A DNA stretch of 64,000 nucleotides, from positions 1,612,001 through 1,676,000 of the forward strand of contig NC_053193.1 of NCBI RefSeq assembly GCF_905163445.1, read 5' to 3'. Positions 48,460-60,275 of this stretch are shown here, one piece after another (the first letter of the stretch is position 1; the number at the start of each line of letters is the position of its first letter). The notes beneath the pieces were generated by a model. That model worked only from the letters and a program-made list of their open reading frames with translations, had not been told where the DNA came from and did no database searches. Both the position numbers and the translations under genes were made by a program. Source of the DNA: Pararge aegeria. Taxonomy: Eukaryota; Arthropoda; Insecta; Lepidoptera; Nymphalidae.

Positions 48460-48690
48460 TTTTTATTCCACTAAAAGTTAGCCTTTGACTGCAATGTCCT
48501 GGTGGTAAGTGATGATGCGGACTAAGATGGTAGCGGTTAGGGAGTATGGTAGTCATACCCCTAATAGGTTTCTACGCGACATCGCACCGGAACACTAAAT
48601 GATAGTTTCATGAAGATCAGTTAGGTAGTTTTTGCGTGAAAGCTTAACAAACAAACTTGCATTCACATTTATAATATTAGTAGGGATATA
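48460..48690. mobile_element. Family D fragment joined to Helitron-like fragment
   Basis: 48460-48600: GACTGCAATGTCCTGGTGGT, GGACTAAGATGGTAGCGG, CTACGCGACATCGCACCGGA. 48600-48690 minus: GTAGTTTTTGCGTGAAAGC, AACAAACAAACTTGC, AATATTAGTAGGGATA. Confidence 0.6.
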
Positions 48691-49384
48691 CTCACTTTAA
48701 TATTGGTTTCGTTTGCCGTGGAGACTCTGGGGCTATGGAGTCTAAGTGCAAAAAAAATCTTGCGACACATCGGTTGCCTCATCTGATCTGATTAGGTACA
48801 TAAGGGCTGACTGCTTTTTTCGCAGATTAGTTTAGTTATAAGTTTCATTATAACTTTATCAATTAAAATTTTATAACAGACAAGAATAATAATGGGAGAT
48901 AATAATGAAATAATTTTTGTTTCAGATCAAGTGGCAGCCCTAATCCCCACAGGTGACTAGCGGCGGGAAACACAATTTCCCACAGATAATATAATTTTTC
49001 CCCTAACGTGTTTGTTAGTTGACTTTGACAACTCTCACATCGATTTGTTATTGTCAGAAGTGTATCCTATGTATTGAACAGTTTGAAAAATATATCGTAA
49101 AGGTTCTGAATAAAAATAAAAATTAATTAGTAATAAGGATTAATTGAAGTTTAGGTAAACTTTACTTTACGTTTAGGAATAATAAAAACTAGGATAGCTT
49201 TTAGATATCAGCATAAACCTCTGGAAACAAAGCTTTTAGTTTTGCGGTTCATTAATTAAAGGTATTTTGCAATGAAGGAAAATGACGTGTTTTCACTTCT
49301 TTTGTCTTACAGATACTGTGAAGGCTTGATGTGGGATTGCAGTTAAGGGCTCACTTGTCGAGGAATGTTTGCGCCAAATTAATA

Positions 49385-49592
49385 TTAGTGAGGGTAGGGT
49401 TCTTAAGGTGCTGGAATGGTGACCCGCACCGGTAAACGCAGGTGGCCTCCAACGAGGTGGACAGGTGACATCAGGCGAGTCGCTGGGAGCCGCTAGAGGC
49501 AAGCGGCCCAGGACCGTGTGGAACTCCCTACAAAAGACCTATATCCAGCAGTGGACGTCCATTGGTTGAAATGATGATGATGGTGATGAAGG
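49385..49592 (+). mobile_element. RTE LINE 3' end
   Basis: AAGGTGCTGGAATGGTGACC, CAACGAGGTGGACAGGTGAC, AGCAGTGGACGTCCATTGGT and ATGATGATGGTGATGA tail, with an internal deletion. Confidence 0.88.
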
Positions 49593-49599
49593 ATATTTG

Positions 49600-51990
49600 C
49601 ACTGTGGGAAGTTGTTGTGAGACACAAACTGTAAATATACAGATACCACTTTCCTAAACTCGGGGCCAGATGTACACAAAATGATAATATAAAAACATTA
49701 CACCGCAAGATACCGGCACCTTAGCAGTAATCAAAACGAATGACATGCGTGTAGCTCGGATAACACCGTGCCAGATTACACTACGTGGACAAAATTATGT
49801 GCACGTAACACATTATAATAACTAATCTTATCATACTACTAAAATTAAGCTTACTTTGCTATTATATGAACGCTGTGATTTATAATTTCTTCAATCTTTA
49901 TACGCAAAAATACGAGTAATACCAAATACGTAGTATACTGCAAAAATGTGTATATACTGATATATCTCATTTATATTATGTGTATTAGAATTTATGAGTA
50001 AGTAGTTTATTATAATTCTTTTATCTATTATTATTTTTATATATTATTTCCGGATATATATGTATATATATATACACGCAGACTGCCTTTGCACGCTCTA
50101 TTTTCTATACTAAGTTTCTTCTGTATATGTGTTTACTTTGTATAAAATATGTGTGTGCAATAAAGCTTTCAAACAAACAAACAACGCACCAAACAGATCT
50201 TCGGCAATGTATTCTCTACGCACGTTTCGCTCTGACAACGGAGCATCCTCTGGAGATGTAAAAATTATAAAAAGGTAATTTTCTTTGTAAAGTAGTTAAT
50301 GTTCATCACAAAAAAAATATTCCAGGTGGTAAAAGGTTTCCATGGACCGTTAAAAATGTTTACTTAAATTTTCAGTGTTCAATTTTTAGTGCACACTGTG
50401 TATCAGGTAGTGCGGCCTTTTATTTGTTTTCCTACCGCGCTGATTATGAGCAATGCCGAACTTTATTGCATTGCTACGGATAAATGTGGGAGAATTATCT
50501 TTTGTTATAATATATTTATTTTAATATATTACGTGTAAGACAGTTGCTATGGCTTTTTAGTCCAATGTTCATGGAGTGAGAAAGCTATCGCAGAAAATAA
50601 GTTTTTATTTTTACTTGTAGATTTCGTTTCTAGGATTTGATCAGGTAGGGTTTTGCTCGCTTTATCTGAAATGTAAAATAGCGCGTTAATTTTTACTGGG
50701 ATCGGAATTATTTTTACTTCTTCACTTTTACACTGTACTACTGAGAAGGCACGATGCGAGTAACCCCTCACTGGTTAAAATGCCGAATGCCTAATTGTTA
50801 GTTGGTGTTTGTTGTTAGTTTTAAGATATGTTTGTATAAATAGGGTATAAATCTACCATATCAATGCACATTATCTCAGCAGAAGATTCTGAAGTTTTAT
50901 TACGTACACTAAAATTGTTAACCCATTTGCTAGCCCACTTATTTCCATTTCGAAATGGAAAAAGGCATGACATATACAAAGAATCTCAAATCTAGATCTT
51001 CATCATTTGAGTAATATCCAATAAACTATATGCGCACGCTTATATCCACGGAAGTTTCTAGAGGGTACCTATTTCCAATTTTACTATTCACCTGTTTACA
51101 TAGCTTAATTTTTTTTTTATTTATAATATGCGATGTAAGTTTATAATAGCATAAATATATATTCTAGTATATATTCATTTATATCGGTATTTTTGTAGTT
51201 ATTATGTAAATTTAGTGTGTGTGTTCATGTAAGTTTATTTTATTTTTTGTTACATACTTTATGCACCATCCACTTGCCGCCTTTTCATCGGCTTCGCACG
51301 CTGAAGTTGCCTTTAAAAGATCACTTTTAGTGATAAGGCCGCATTTGCACTCTAGAACTAAATACTATTACTGTTTTACTTGTTTTTTTCCTATTCTGTT
51401 GGGTTGATATAAAGTTTTCTATTCTATTCTATTCTTTTCTTACTTGGTGGTTAGTAATGCTTTCTAGGACGGTAGCGGGCTACCCTGTTATGGGTAAGGC
51501 ATATAAATTAAACGTTTATCGGTTTTCGTAGATGGGGTGGAAATTCCAAGCCATAGAAGGAAGAAGAGGAGAAGCAAAAAGATTATTTTGCGAGTGAAAA
51601 ATCTTATCTTAGTTATTTACTGATTTTTCATAAGAGTACATTTATACGATTATTTCAATTAGTGCGTAAAAATAAGAGTGAATAATTTGTGAAAAGGTAT
51701 TTTCAAGGCTGGTACGCTTAATCTTAGGCTGCCTCATTATTACTATCAGGTGAGAACACGGTCGAGCGCCGGAGGGTGTTTATTCAAAAATAAGTGAAGT
51801 GCAAGCGGGAAAATGTAGAGTGGGTTTCCGGAGCCAAACCGTAAAGGATGCCGATAAATAATTCGTACCGGAAGCCGGAAATAACAATAATTAGAAACAC
51901 TAAAAAACAAAGATGTTTTTTTGGGGATTGGCAATATTATATATATTTGTAGGTTATATTATATATTCATTATCAGCACCTATCTACCAG
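49600..51990. other. AT-rich stretch with LINE-tail and foldback fragments
   Basis: 49840-49930 and 50180-50260 carry foldback blocks (AATTAAGCTTACTTTGCTAT; CAATGTATTCTCTACGCACG, GGAGCATCCTCTGGAGATG). 50090-50180 and 51240-51435 look like LINE 3' tails (GTGTGCAATAAAGC). No host gene seen. Confidence 0.45.
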
Positions 51991-51999
51991 TTATACTAG

Positions 52000-52435
52000 C
52001 GGACCCCGGCGCCATCTGTCGGGCTGATTTGTGAATCTAAACCATTCAGGGTACCACCCAAAAGCATACCAAAAAAATTCATTCAAATCGGTCCAGCCGT
52101 TTAGGAGTTCAGTGACATACACACGCACACAAGAAATCTATACTTATAATAAAACTGTAACTGGAAGATTTCTGTACATTTAATATATTTTAAACATTTT
52201 GACCTTTATAATAGACCAGATGCTTTATAATAGACTATCTGTTGCCCGCGACTTCGTCAGCGTTTGATTTTGTTTTTTGATGTGGCATTAAATTTTGTTG
52301 AAGATCTAAAAAAAAATTAAAGTATTCAGTATCGCTAAGTAAATGAGGGGTTCTGTCTTTTATTTCCAACCACAGTTTGGGCAAAATTAAACACATATTA
52401 TAACCTCTATAGTACAAAAAAAAAATTATACATAA
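52000..52435 (-). mobile_element. Helitron-like fragments
   Basis: 52005-52150: ACTAGCGGACCCCGGCGCC, AAATCGGTCCAGCCGTTTAG, GACATACACACGCACAC. 52236-52430: GACTATCTGTTGCCCGCGAC, TTCGTCAGCGTTTGATTTTG, CATATTATAACCTC. Both read from the CTAG-type end. Confidence 0.5.
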
Positions 52436-52689
52436 TGCCTTTAAGAGATTGATATGTAGCGATAAGGCCGCCGAATTGTATACTTGTTGTTAATTTTTTT
52501 TTACAATATTTCTATATGTTTATGTGGTGCACAATAAAAGTGTATTTATTCATAAAAGATTTCTTGTAAGCGTATAACATCTTCTATAACAGTTTCTAAT
52601 CAATTCGTTGTGATATTTAAACGTATGGGAAGGCGTATAAACAAACAGGCGTCTGACTGATAGACACGCAGACATGAAGAATCGCTTCC

Positions 52690-52875
52690 CGGTCCGACTA
52701 CGCAACCCTCAAAAACGGCCAATATTCCCTCATGTAAAAATATTTCCCGCGATAAGCCACCGCGCGATGACGGCCCCGGATTTACGGTAATCCCGGGACA
52801 ATCCCGGGCGTCCTGGGGAATTTGAACGGGATAAGGCCTCGCACCTTGGGCTGTAATTTATTTTATAGGACCCCC
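52690..52875. other. GC-rich non-repeated island
   Basis: CGCGCGATGACGGCCCCGG and two closely spaced AATCCCGGG direct repeats at about 52791-52809. No coding frame recognised; candidate regulatory island. Confidence 0.3.
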
Positions 52876-52974
52876 ACGTGCTGAATACCTAATTGGTATC
52901 TTACGGCCAGTATGTGATAGTTGAAATATAAGTTACATTAAACTTTAAGTTAGCCCTTATTAATATAATAATAA

Positions 52975-53208
52975 ATAACAAACATACTACAACAATACAA
53001 ACATCACCATCTAGCCCAAAAGTAAGCGTAGCTTGTGTTATGGGTACTAAGATAGCTGATGAATATTTTTATGAATACAATACACATAAATACTTATACA
53101 GATAAACACCCAGACGCTGAAAAACATTTTTCCAGTTATGGGAATCAAACCCACGGCCTTGGACGCAGAAAGTAGGGTCGCTGCCCATTGCGCAAACCGG
53201 CTGTCAAA
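52975..53208 (-). mobile_element. Family B SINE
   Basis: CATCACCATCTAGCCCAAAAG, GGGTACTAAGATAGCTGATG, ATGGGAATCAAACCCACGGC, GTAGGGTCGCTGCCCATTGCGC. Confidence 0.88.
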
Positions 53209-53454
53209 CATAAATTAAACGAAATTAAAATCATAAGTTCCGCAGGAAATGTAGAACTATTATATAACAAAACTAAAAAAGAGAGTATACATAGACACAT
53301 CTTACCGCGGGTAATTCCCTGATCTGTTCATCTGCTCTGGGTTGGCTCATTATCTGGCTGTTCAGCGCAAAAATCTAGCCAGCATTCTTGGCACCATCCC
53401 ACGCGCGCATGACCTTTACAGTCATTAGTTTATTTTTATGTTTTGTTGAAACAT

Positions 53455-53905
53455 CCCTACTTCCCTATCCCTACTAATATTATAAATGTATGTTTGTTTG
53501 TTACGCTTTCACGCAAAAACTACTTAACCGATCCTCATGAAACTTTGTACACATATTCTTGGAAGTGTTAGAAGTAATATAGAATACTTTTTATCCCGAC
53601 ATTAAGCTCGGTTCCTTTGGGAGAGGGGATGAAAGTGTTTGACGATTCTACACCATAACTCCGACGAATTATAACCGATTTAAATAATTATTATTGTACT
53701 ATAGAGGTTATAATATGTGTTTAATTATGCCCAAACTGTAGTTGGAGAAAGAGAACAGAACTCCTCAGCGGACAGCGGCGAACCCCTCATTTAAGGCTTA
53801 GCGACACTGAATACTTTAATTTTTTTTTAGATTTAAAACTAAATTTAATGCCACATCAAAAAACAAAATCAAAAGCAGACGAAGTCGCGGGCAACAGCTA
53901 GTTAT
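53455..53905 (+). mobile_element. Helitron-like repeat, fullest copy
   Basis: CCCTATCCCTACTAATATTA, TTGTTACGCTTTCACGCAAA, TTATCCCGACATTAAGCTCG, GCGGACAGCGGCGAACCCC and GAAGTCGCGGGCAACAGCTAG followed by T. Same order as 7055-7525. Confidence 0.6.
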
Positions 53906-54019
53906 AGATAAAGATACTTAACTAACTCATTTATATATTGAGCTCAGCGAGAGTCAGATGCTAGGTAGTTTTTTTTTATTTTTTAGAGGCTTGTAAATAA
54001 GGTTTTTTTACTTCCTTTT

Positions 54020-54340
54020 CGGTGATGATAGCCTAGTAAAAGAACTTCAGCTTCCCGGGGTCGTGACCGAGTTCAATCCACCAGGGTACGGGTCACCTTC
54101 TAGAATGAAAAGGGGTAAAGGCCGTATTCCACAACTTGACTTTGGACGTGGCTAGTTACCACCCTACTCACAAAGACGTGCCGGTAAGTGATTTACTGTT
54201 CCGGTGCTATGTCGCTTAGAAACAGATTAGGGGTATGACTACCATACTCCCTAACAGGTTAGCCCGCTACCATTTTAGACTGCATCCACATTTACCACCA
54301 GGTGAGATTGCAGTTAAGGCCTAACTTGTCGTAGAATAAA
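54020..54340. mobile_element. Family A head fragment and reversed family D
   Basis: 54020-54090: GGTGATGATAGCCTAGTAAA. 54130-54340 minus D: GACGTGGCTAGTTACCACCC, GTGCTATGTCGCTTAGAAAC, TTAGCCCGCTACCATTTTAG, GAGATTGCAGTTAAGGCC. Confidence 0.6.
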
Positions 54341-54679
54341 CAAAAAATAATAAAAAACTTAGATTGTTACCAGGAAAACATAACCGTACAAGAATGCACC
54401 TCTACATTTCTCTATGACAAGTTGACAAGTCTGTGTGGGTATTAGCTGGTATTGCGACAATTTTTAAAGCTTTCCCCCTTATTCCCGACACGCGCCTTTC
54501 CCGAAGGAAACTTAGTATTCATTTGCCGTTGCGACATCAGCAGCGTCATAAATTCAGATTACAGAGGCTATTATGTACGGGACGGTACCCTGACGTACTT
54601 CTCACTCCGAGGCTTGATTATATAGCAAACCACTCTTACAAAACATAGAGTTTGTATAAAAATTCAATTAACAATTATT

Positions 54680-55060
54680 GTATGAATGAATGAATACACT
54701 TTTATTGTACACCAAAGAAAAAAAGTAGTTACAGAGATATGAATACATATCAAGAGAGTACAATTTGGTGGTCTTATCGCTACATAGCGATTTCTTCCAG
54801 GCAACCAATGGCGTAAAAGGAAAAAATACAGAAAAGAGGTAGGTGGTGCAATGAATAAGATTTAAAATTATACAAATATATAAATAAAATATATATGAAT
54901 ATAACTACAATATATATATCATATAAATACAAATAAAATATATAACATATAGCATCCTCAATTCATATGAAATACATAAATAATTAAAATGACACACTTA
55001 AAATGATCCGCTTCAGCGATGTTCGGCTGATAGAGACAAATAATGATCCTTCACTAGTTT
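54680..55060 (-). mobile_element. LINE 3'-tail remnant
   Basis: GAATGAATGAATACACTTTTATTGTACACC at the start is the reversed CATT-repeat tail; GTCTTATCGCTACATAGCG and TCTTCCAGGCAACCAATGG follow. Non-coding. Confidence 0.6.
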
Positions 55061-55144
55061 CTACTAGTTTCTAGTAGTTTATCCCTACGTATACCTACTT
55101 TAACGAAATAATCTTCTTGTATTCCAACAAAATTGCCATTATTG

Positions 55145-55665
55145 TCATCCCATTTTCAGCCCACTACAGGGCGTAGGTTTCCTTTCGGAATAAGCAGGGC
55201 TTAGACTAGTTCTCCACGCTGGCCAAGAGCGAATCGATGGATTTCTCAAGGCTTTTCTCACGCCATTGTTAACATTATGAATTTTTTTCAGCCATGCTGG
55301 TTTCGTCCCGGTGTTTTATAGTCATCATTATCATCATCACATCAACCCATTATCGGCCCAATACAGAGTCGCCCACACACCACGCCCACCCACAATGAGA
55401 AGGGGTTAAGGCCGTAGTCCACCACGCTAGCTCAGTGCAGATTGGTGGTCTCTACACACCTTTGAGAACATTATGGAGAACTCTCAGGTATGCGGGTCAC
55501 GATGTTTTCCTTCACCGTTGAAACAAGTGATATTTAAATAGTTAAAACGCACATAACTCAGAAAAGTTAGAGGTGCGTGCTGGGATTCGAACTTCGCCCC
55601 ACGAAAGTGAAGTCGAACTCCTTTCCAATGCGCTGTCACTGCTTCTACAGACACTATTCACTGTT
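55145..55665 (-). mobile_element. Two family A SINEs in tandem
   Basis: 55145-55320 is a diverged partial copy (CATTTTCAGCCCACTACAGG, CATGCTGGTTTCGTCCCGG). 55325-55665 is near full length (ATCATCACATCAACCCATTA, GGAGAACTCTCAGGTATGCG, GCTGGGATTCGAACTTCGCC, GCGCTGTCACTGCTTC). Confidence 0.82.
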
Positions 55666-55787
55666 TAATAGCACTTAAATTAAAAAAACGCACATAACAC
55701 TCCGAAAAGTAAGAGTTACATGCCAAAGCCCTAATATCGCGGATAATTGAATTTAAATGGCGCTAAATTCGTCTATCGATCTAAATC

Positions 55788-56115
55788 GTCGATAGACGTC
55801 CACTGGATATAGGTCTTTTGTAGGGAGTTCTCTTTCTTCTGTTCTTCTTGTGCTGGGCTGCCATTCCAGCACCTGGGGACCCCAACGTCCATCCTTTCTT
55901 GGAACTATTTGCCCCGCCCATTGCAACTTCAGCGTCGCAACTCGTTGAGCTATTCTTCTCTTCTACGAATCTCCACATTTCTGATTTGATCACGTAGAGA
56001 TACTCTAAGCATATGTCTCTCCATCGCCCGCTGAGTGACTCCGAGCCTTCTTATGAGGCCCACAGTTAGCGACCATGTTTCCGAACCGTTGATCATCCTT
56101 GGCAACACGCAAATT
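55788..56115 (-). mobile_element. RTE LINE 3' end with internal deletions
   Basis: TCGATAGACGTCCACTGG, GGTCTTTTGTAGGGAGTTC, CATTCCAGCACCTGGGGACC, CTTATGAGGCCCACAGTTAG and GATCATCCTTGGCAACACGC. Confidence 0.9.
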
Positions 56116-56119
56116 AATT

Positions 56120-56520
56120 GACTGTAATTAGTATTTTCAGTTACTGTACGAGCTCGAGTAACCGTTTATGTCTATAAACCACCTCTTATCGCACTAATGC
56201 GAGTAAAAGCCAGTGTAATCTCTCTTTCAACGGTGTGCTTGGTCTAACCTCAGCTGCCTTACCGTTAGTCGCTAACGATTCGGTTAAACTTATCACCTAC
56301 CGATTTAATTTATCAGCTGCCGAGGATTTTAACCCTTACGTCGTTTGTTTTACAGAAGAAAGTTTCGTGAGGGATTGGAACGCTACGGACCTCTACGAGT
56401 GGAGCTATGAAACTAGCGTTTGACGACATCTTTTACGTCAGCATGAGAAATGTGGCTATATAAGTGGGCGGTTCCCGGCTATTACTTTCTTAAACTGCAG
56501 CAGTGTTATTGCCAACATTT
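56120..56520 (+). other. Non-repeated segment with open frame and TATA-like box
   Basis: After CTAACCTCAG (56244-56253) an open frame of 56 codons reads ALPLVANDSVKLITYRFNL, SAAEDFNPYVVCFTEESF and RDWNATDLYEWSYETSV before TGA at 56421-56423. Composition is protein-like, but I know no family. A TATATAAG box follows at 56458-56465. Could be a last exon of a gene, a domesticated fragment or chance. Confidence 0.3.
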
Positions 56521-56755
56521 TATTTTGGTATAGTAGTTATACCCTTTAGGTTTCTACGCAACATCGCTCCGAAACACTAAATCGCTTAGCGGCACGTCTT
56601 TCTGGATAAGGTTGTAACTAGCCATGGCCAAAGCCTCACACCAGACCAGATCAGAGAAAATTCAGAAATTATAAATTCCAAAATCACCTCTGCCGGGAAT
56701 CGATCCCGGGACCTCCTACTTAAATTCACAGTGCACACCATTGTCCCAGGACGAC
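56520..56755 (+). mobile_element. Family D repeat with tRNA-like end
   Basis: GGTTTCTACGCAACATCGCTC, AAATCGCTTAGCGGCACGTC, CCAGACCAGATCAGAGAAAAT, CCGGGAATCGATCCCGGGACC. Clearest copy of the tRNA-like end. Confidence 0.75.
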
Positions 56756-56989
56756 AGAAGAGGACGTTTATACGCGCTATTAGTAAGCACTCTATTTGGA
56801 GCAGCCTTTAACATCAGGCTTGTGGTAAATTTATTTATAGTATTTCAAGAGAAGTTGCTAAACTTTATTATGTAACGACTTCAGTTACGCGTATTGAAAC
56901 TATAAACGTTGATATCGCGACTTGAATGGCTCCAAATGGATCCAAAATAGAAACTTGCGGCCAATTAAAAGTTTTTAACAATTAACCGG

Positions 56990-57125
56990 CGGCAGTGACG
57001 CATTGTTCGAGGCTGCGTTCTACTCCGCACTCCGCCCTCCGCCCTCGGCCCGCCGCCCTCCGTACTCCGCACTTCCCACTTACATCTTCCGCAATGCACT
57101 TTTCTATATAAAGAACTGGAACAAA
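56990..57125 (+). promoter_or_regulatory. C-rich tract followed by TATA box; possible promoter
   Basis: A CTCCGC/CCTCCGCCCTC-rich low-complexity tract (57010-57075) is followed by CTATATAAAG at 57104-57113. No downstream coding exon found, so function is inference. Confidence 0.25.
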
Positions 57126-57329
57126 CGCTTTGTTTTTTTTTTAAATTTAATTCGATACAATAAATTTTTATTATAGACTAGCTTTTGGCCGCGCCTTCAC
57201 TCGTGCTTATGAAGAGATCATCAATTGATTAGGTCTCATAATCGTTTTATATAGTTAGATACATCCAAACATCACAGGTCAGTTTTTAAAAATTAGTCAC
57301 TATGTGTTCTTGTATTAATACTCTTTAAA

Positions 57330-57445
57330 ACCCTTCAACTTGCATTGAACTAGCGTGGTGGGTCTGTGCTCCGAAAACCGTTCCCATGTCTATGCCCAGC
57401 TGTGGTACGTTATATGGGCAGATCATTACGATGATGGCATATTCT
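57330..57445 (+). mobile_element. Family E fragment
   Basis: AACTTGCATTGAACTAGCGTG and TATGCCCAGCTGTGGTACGTT. Confidence 0.6.
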
Positions 57446-57759
57446 TTGTATATCTTTATATTTATGTGGAAGGTCATAAAAATATATGAAAATCAGTAGT
57501 AAGTACAAACTTGCAACTTGGTCATTAAAACAGTAGTAAGAATAAACTTGCAATATAATAGGTTACATAAAAATAATAATTCGATGAAAGGAAATCGCAT
57601 ACAATTTTACAATGAACTACCTGTTGACATCTTGTAGAAATCTCTGAAATAGTTTATTTACTCCCATGCTTAAAATCCTGTATAAAAGTTTCTTAAACAG
57701 TTAGCTTTTTGCCAACATGGAAAACCCAATGTCATAATCATTTTATATTATTATTTCGC

Positions 57760-57835
57760 ATACGCATCAAAAGTGCTACCTATGGGCCTATTTGAATAAA
57801 GATATTCTTGACTTTGACTTTGACTTTGAGTGTAG
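57760..57835 (+). mobile_element. LINE 3'-end remnant
   Basis: GCATCAAAAGTGCTACCTATG, GGCCTATTTGAATAAAGAT and ACTTTGACTTTGACTTTGAG tail. Confidence 0.65.
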
Positions 57836-58139
57836 CGCAAGTACTTTAAAAAAGATAGCGTTGTTTATAATAACAACTTTAATTATAATCTCCGACATAT
57901 TTTTTATTATAATAATATAATATTTGCTCAATTTGATACTTGAGCAGACTTAAAATCAGCGCTGAGCATTGTTGCCAATGCGCAGCATAAGGCTGAGTTT
58001 GCGGCCATTTGCCATATTGTTAGTTAAAAATTGTTAATAATATTGTTCAAGTTCTTGTAACAGTAGAGCATGGCATTATTTATATTATTATTATTATTTT
58101 ATTATTTAATATAATATACCTAGTATAACATACTTAATA

Positions 58140-58680
58140 GTCGCCTTTGTTGCTGAAGTAATGAATGGGCTTTGACAGCATTTTTGCATATATCTAGTGA
58201 CTGCCTGTTTTCTACTTTATTGTTCTGCAATTGCACAGTATTCTATTATTGCATGGTATTTTTTCAAAAAACGGAGTATTCGAAACATTTAAAAATCAAA
58301 ACATCGGCATCCAAATTAACTTTCCACTCTGGGCAGGATCGCAATTTCCTGTTTTCTATTTGGCCTTTGAAAAAAGTGTGGAATGGAAGGAATTCGGGCC
58401 GCGTCAGGAATCAACCGGCAGTTTAAGTCCATGGTATTATTGTTGCTGTTACGGTTCAAGTTGTAAGATACCAGAGGTTCTTACACCATGTTTTATGGCC
58501 AACCAAGCTTCAGTAGGAATTTTTGGATTGAAATCTGAAAGATTATTGGTTTAACTTAGCAATTGGGCATAGTTCCGTCTCCTGAGGATGCTACGGTGTC
58601 CGTGCGAAACCTGCGTAGAAAGTGAATTTTGGTAGATCTTTGTGGAGTTTAAGTAATAAAAAAAACTTTATATTCTAAAA
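58140..58680 (+). other. Unassigned open segment ending in foldback repeat
   Basis: Two overlapping frames (58172-58426, 58231-58554) run through 58240-58550, with no recognised domain. 58563-58665 is a foldback block (GTCTCCTGAGGATGCTACGG, CGAAACCTGCGTAGAAAGTG). Confidence 0.3.
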
Positions 58681-58784
58681 GATTACAAAAATCGATTGCT
58701 AGTAATCTCCACACTAAGTAGCTTTAATCCTACAAAGGACTAACATATTTCCATTTGTGATCCAAATATTTATAGCGTACTATC

Positions 58785-59145
58785 TTACTAATATTATTAA
58801 AGAGAAAGTGTGGATGTTTGTTACTCAATCACGCAAAAACAGCTCAATGGATTTGGATGAAATTTGGCATGCATGTAGCCTTTGACATGGAAAAGAACAT
58901 AGGCTACCTTTTATCACGATTCCTTGAGAAGTTCCCGAGGGAAAATTGAAAATTGTTTATGATCTAAGCCGCGGGCGGGCAGCTTTGAAATTTGTATGAA
59001 TGTCACCTATGCTATGGAAAAGGACATATACTTTCTATGTCGATCTCTCAAATCGTTCCTATGGTAGGCTTAAATTTTTTTAACGAACTAAGCTTTAGAG
59101 ACAATTCTGAAGTCCACGCAAACAAAGTCGCGGGCAGAAGCTAGT
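58785..59145 (+). mobile_element. Helitron-like repeat
   Basis: CTTACTAATATTATTAAAGAG, AATCACGCAAAAACAGCTCA, AATTTGGCATGCATGTAGCC and AAGTCGCGGGCAGAAGCTAGT. A second subfamily with the same type of ends. Confidence 0.55.
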
Positions 59146-59149
59146 AGAT

Positions 59150-60075
59150 CATAAAATGACGTCTCCCAGCAAAAGAACGAAATAAGGTGTATAAAGATTG
59201 ATGTAATTATACAATGCTGCGTGCAGATTGGTATCTGAACAAGTTTTGATCTACGCGTTTTATTTTTACAAGCTTTTATTTAATTAGTAATTGTGTTTTT
59301 TAAGTAATTGTGTGAGTTTTAAGCCAGTTTTGGTTTGGATGGCAATGAATGCTTGCTAACATTATACAAAATCCAAATATGGTGAACTCTCAATGATCAC
59401 AATCGATTAGCGATTTTAAACAACGCTTTATCAAAATATTTATCTTAAAATTAATTGATGAAAATATGCCATAAGAGATATTCAACTTGCTTTGCATTAA
59501 GCTGCACCGGTCCCTATTTATTTTTCGACACCATGGTAGTAGACCATAAAGAAATGCGGATGACGTCAGCAGCAAAAGCAGCATCCGCTTATCGTGGTAA
59601 ATCCGCTATCGCTTGCGCTCCTTAATTACTAGGGCATCATAACATACGCAGTAATCTACTGAAATGGCCCAAAGTCTCATTGAACTTGGCGGCAGTAAAA
59701 ATCTGATGGGGTCTAATGACAGAGATTTTGCCGCGTTTTTTACGACCTCCAAGTGCCGGCGCATCGGAATTTGCGAGAGCAATAAAATTAGACGTCTCAA
59801 GTAATTTTGCTGTGCAAAAAGGAGAGTTTTGTACTCACTTTATTTTATTTCGAGCCAAATCGTTTTCTTTCAATTCCGATTAATCTTTTGACTACAATAT
59901 CAACTGATTGGTAAGTTTCTTTCGAATAGCATTATATCAATTACTATAAGACATTAAATCAAGGAGATCGCCGCTTTTTATAGAATGAAACTGCTGTATC
60001 CTTATATTGTTTGCCATATAGGGATATAGCCGTTTTAAATGTATACCCTTATAATAAACCATAATATATACCTTT
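59150..60075. other. Stretch without recognised gene
   Basis: 59560-59800 is less AT-rich and not seen elsewhere in the window (CGCTATCGCTTGCGCTCC, CCGCGTTTTTTACGACCTCC). No exon identified; may be conserved non-coding sequence. Confidence 0.3.
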
Positions 60076-60079
60076 ATTA

Positions 60080-60275
60080 TAAAGTCATCAACCCTTCTCT
60101 TCCCGCGGTATTTTGCGAGGCGACTAAAAATAGAAGGAATATAACGGAGAACGGGTAGCATGATCCATTGTGCTACTACTATTACTGCGTTTACAAAACC
60201 GTCTGTCCAGCATTGTGATAATAGGCCAACACTGCATTTAGCCCAGCAGTGGACTATTATAGGCCATATACCTTT
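60080..60275 (+). repeat. Repeat shared in part with 40015 and 15360
   Basis: CCTTCTCTTCCCGCGGTATTT, AATATAACGGAGAACGGG, GCCCAGCAGTGGACTATTAT. The last motif resembles a retroelement 3' end. Confidence 0.45.

Noticed and set aside
3620..53170. Many tRNA-like segments (for example GTGGGTTCGATTCCCACAA) as tRNA genes
   Set aside because: Each is the head of a SINE with a shared body behind it and lacks a proper acceptor stem; only 62761-62832 folds fully without a SINE body.
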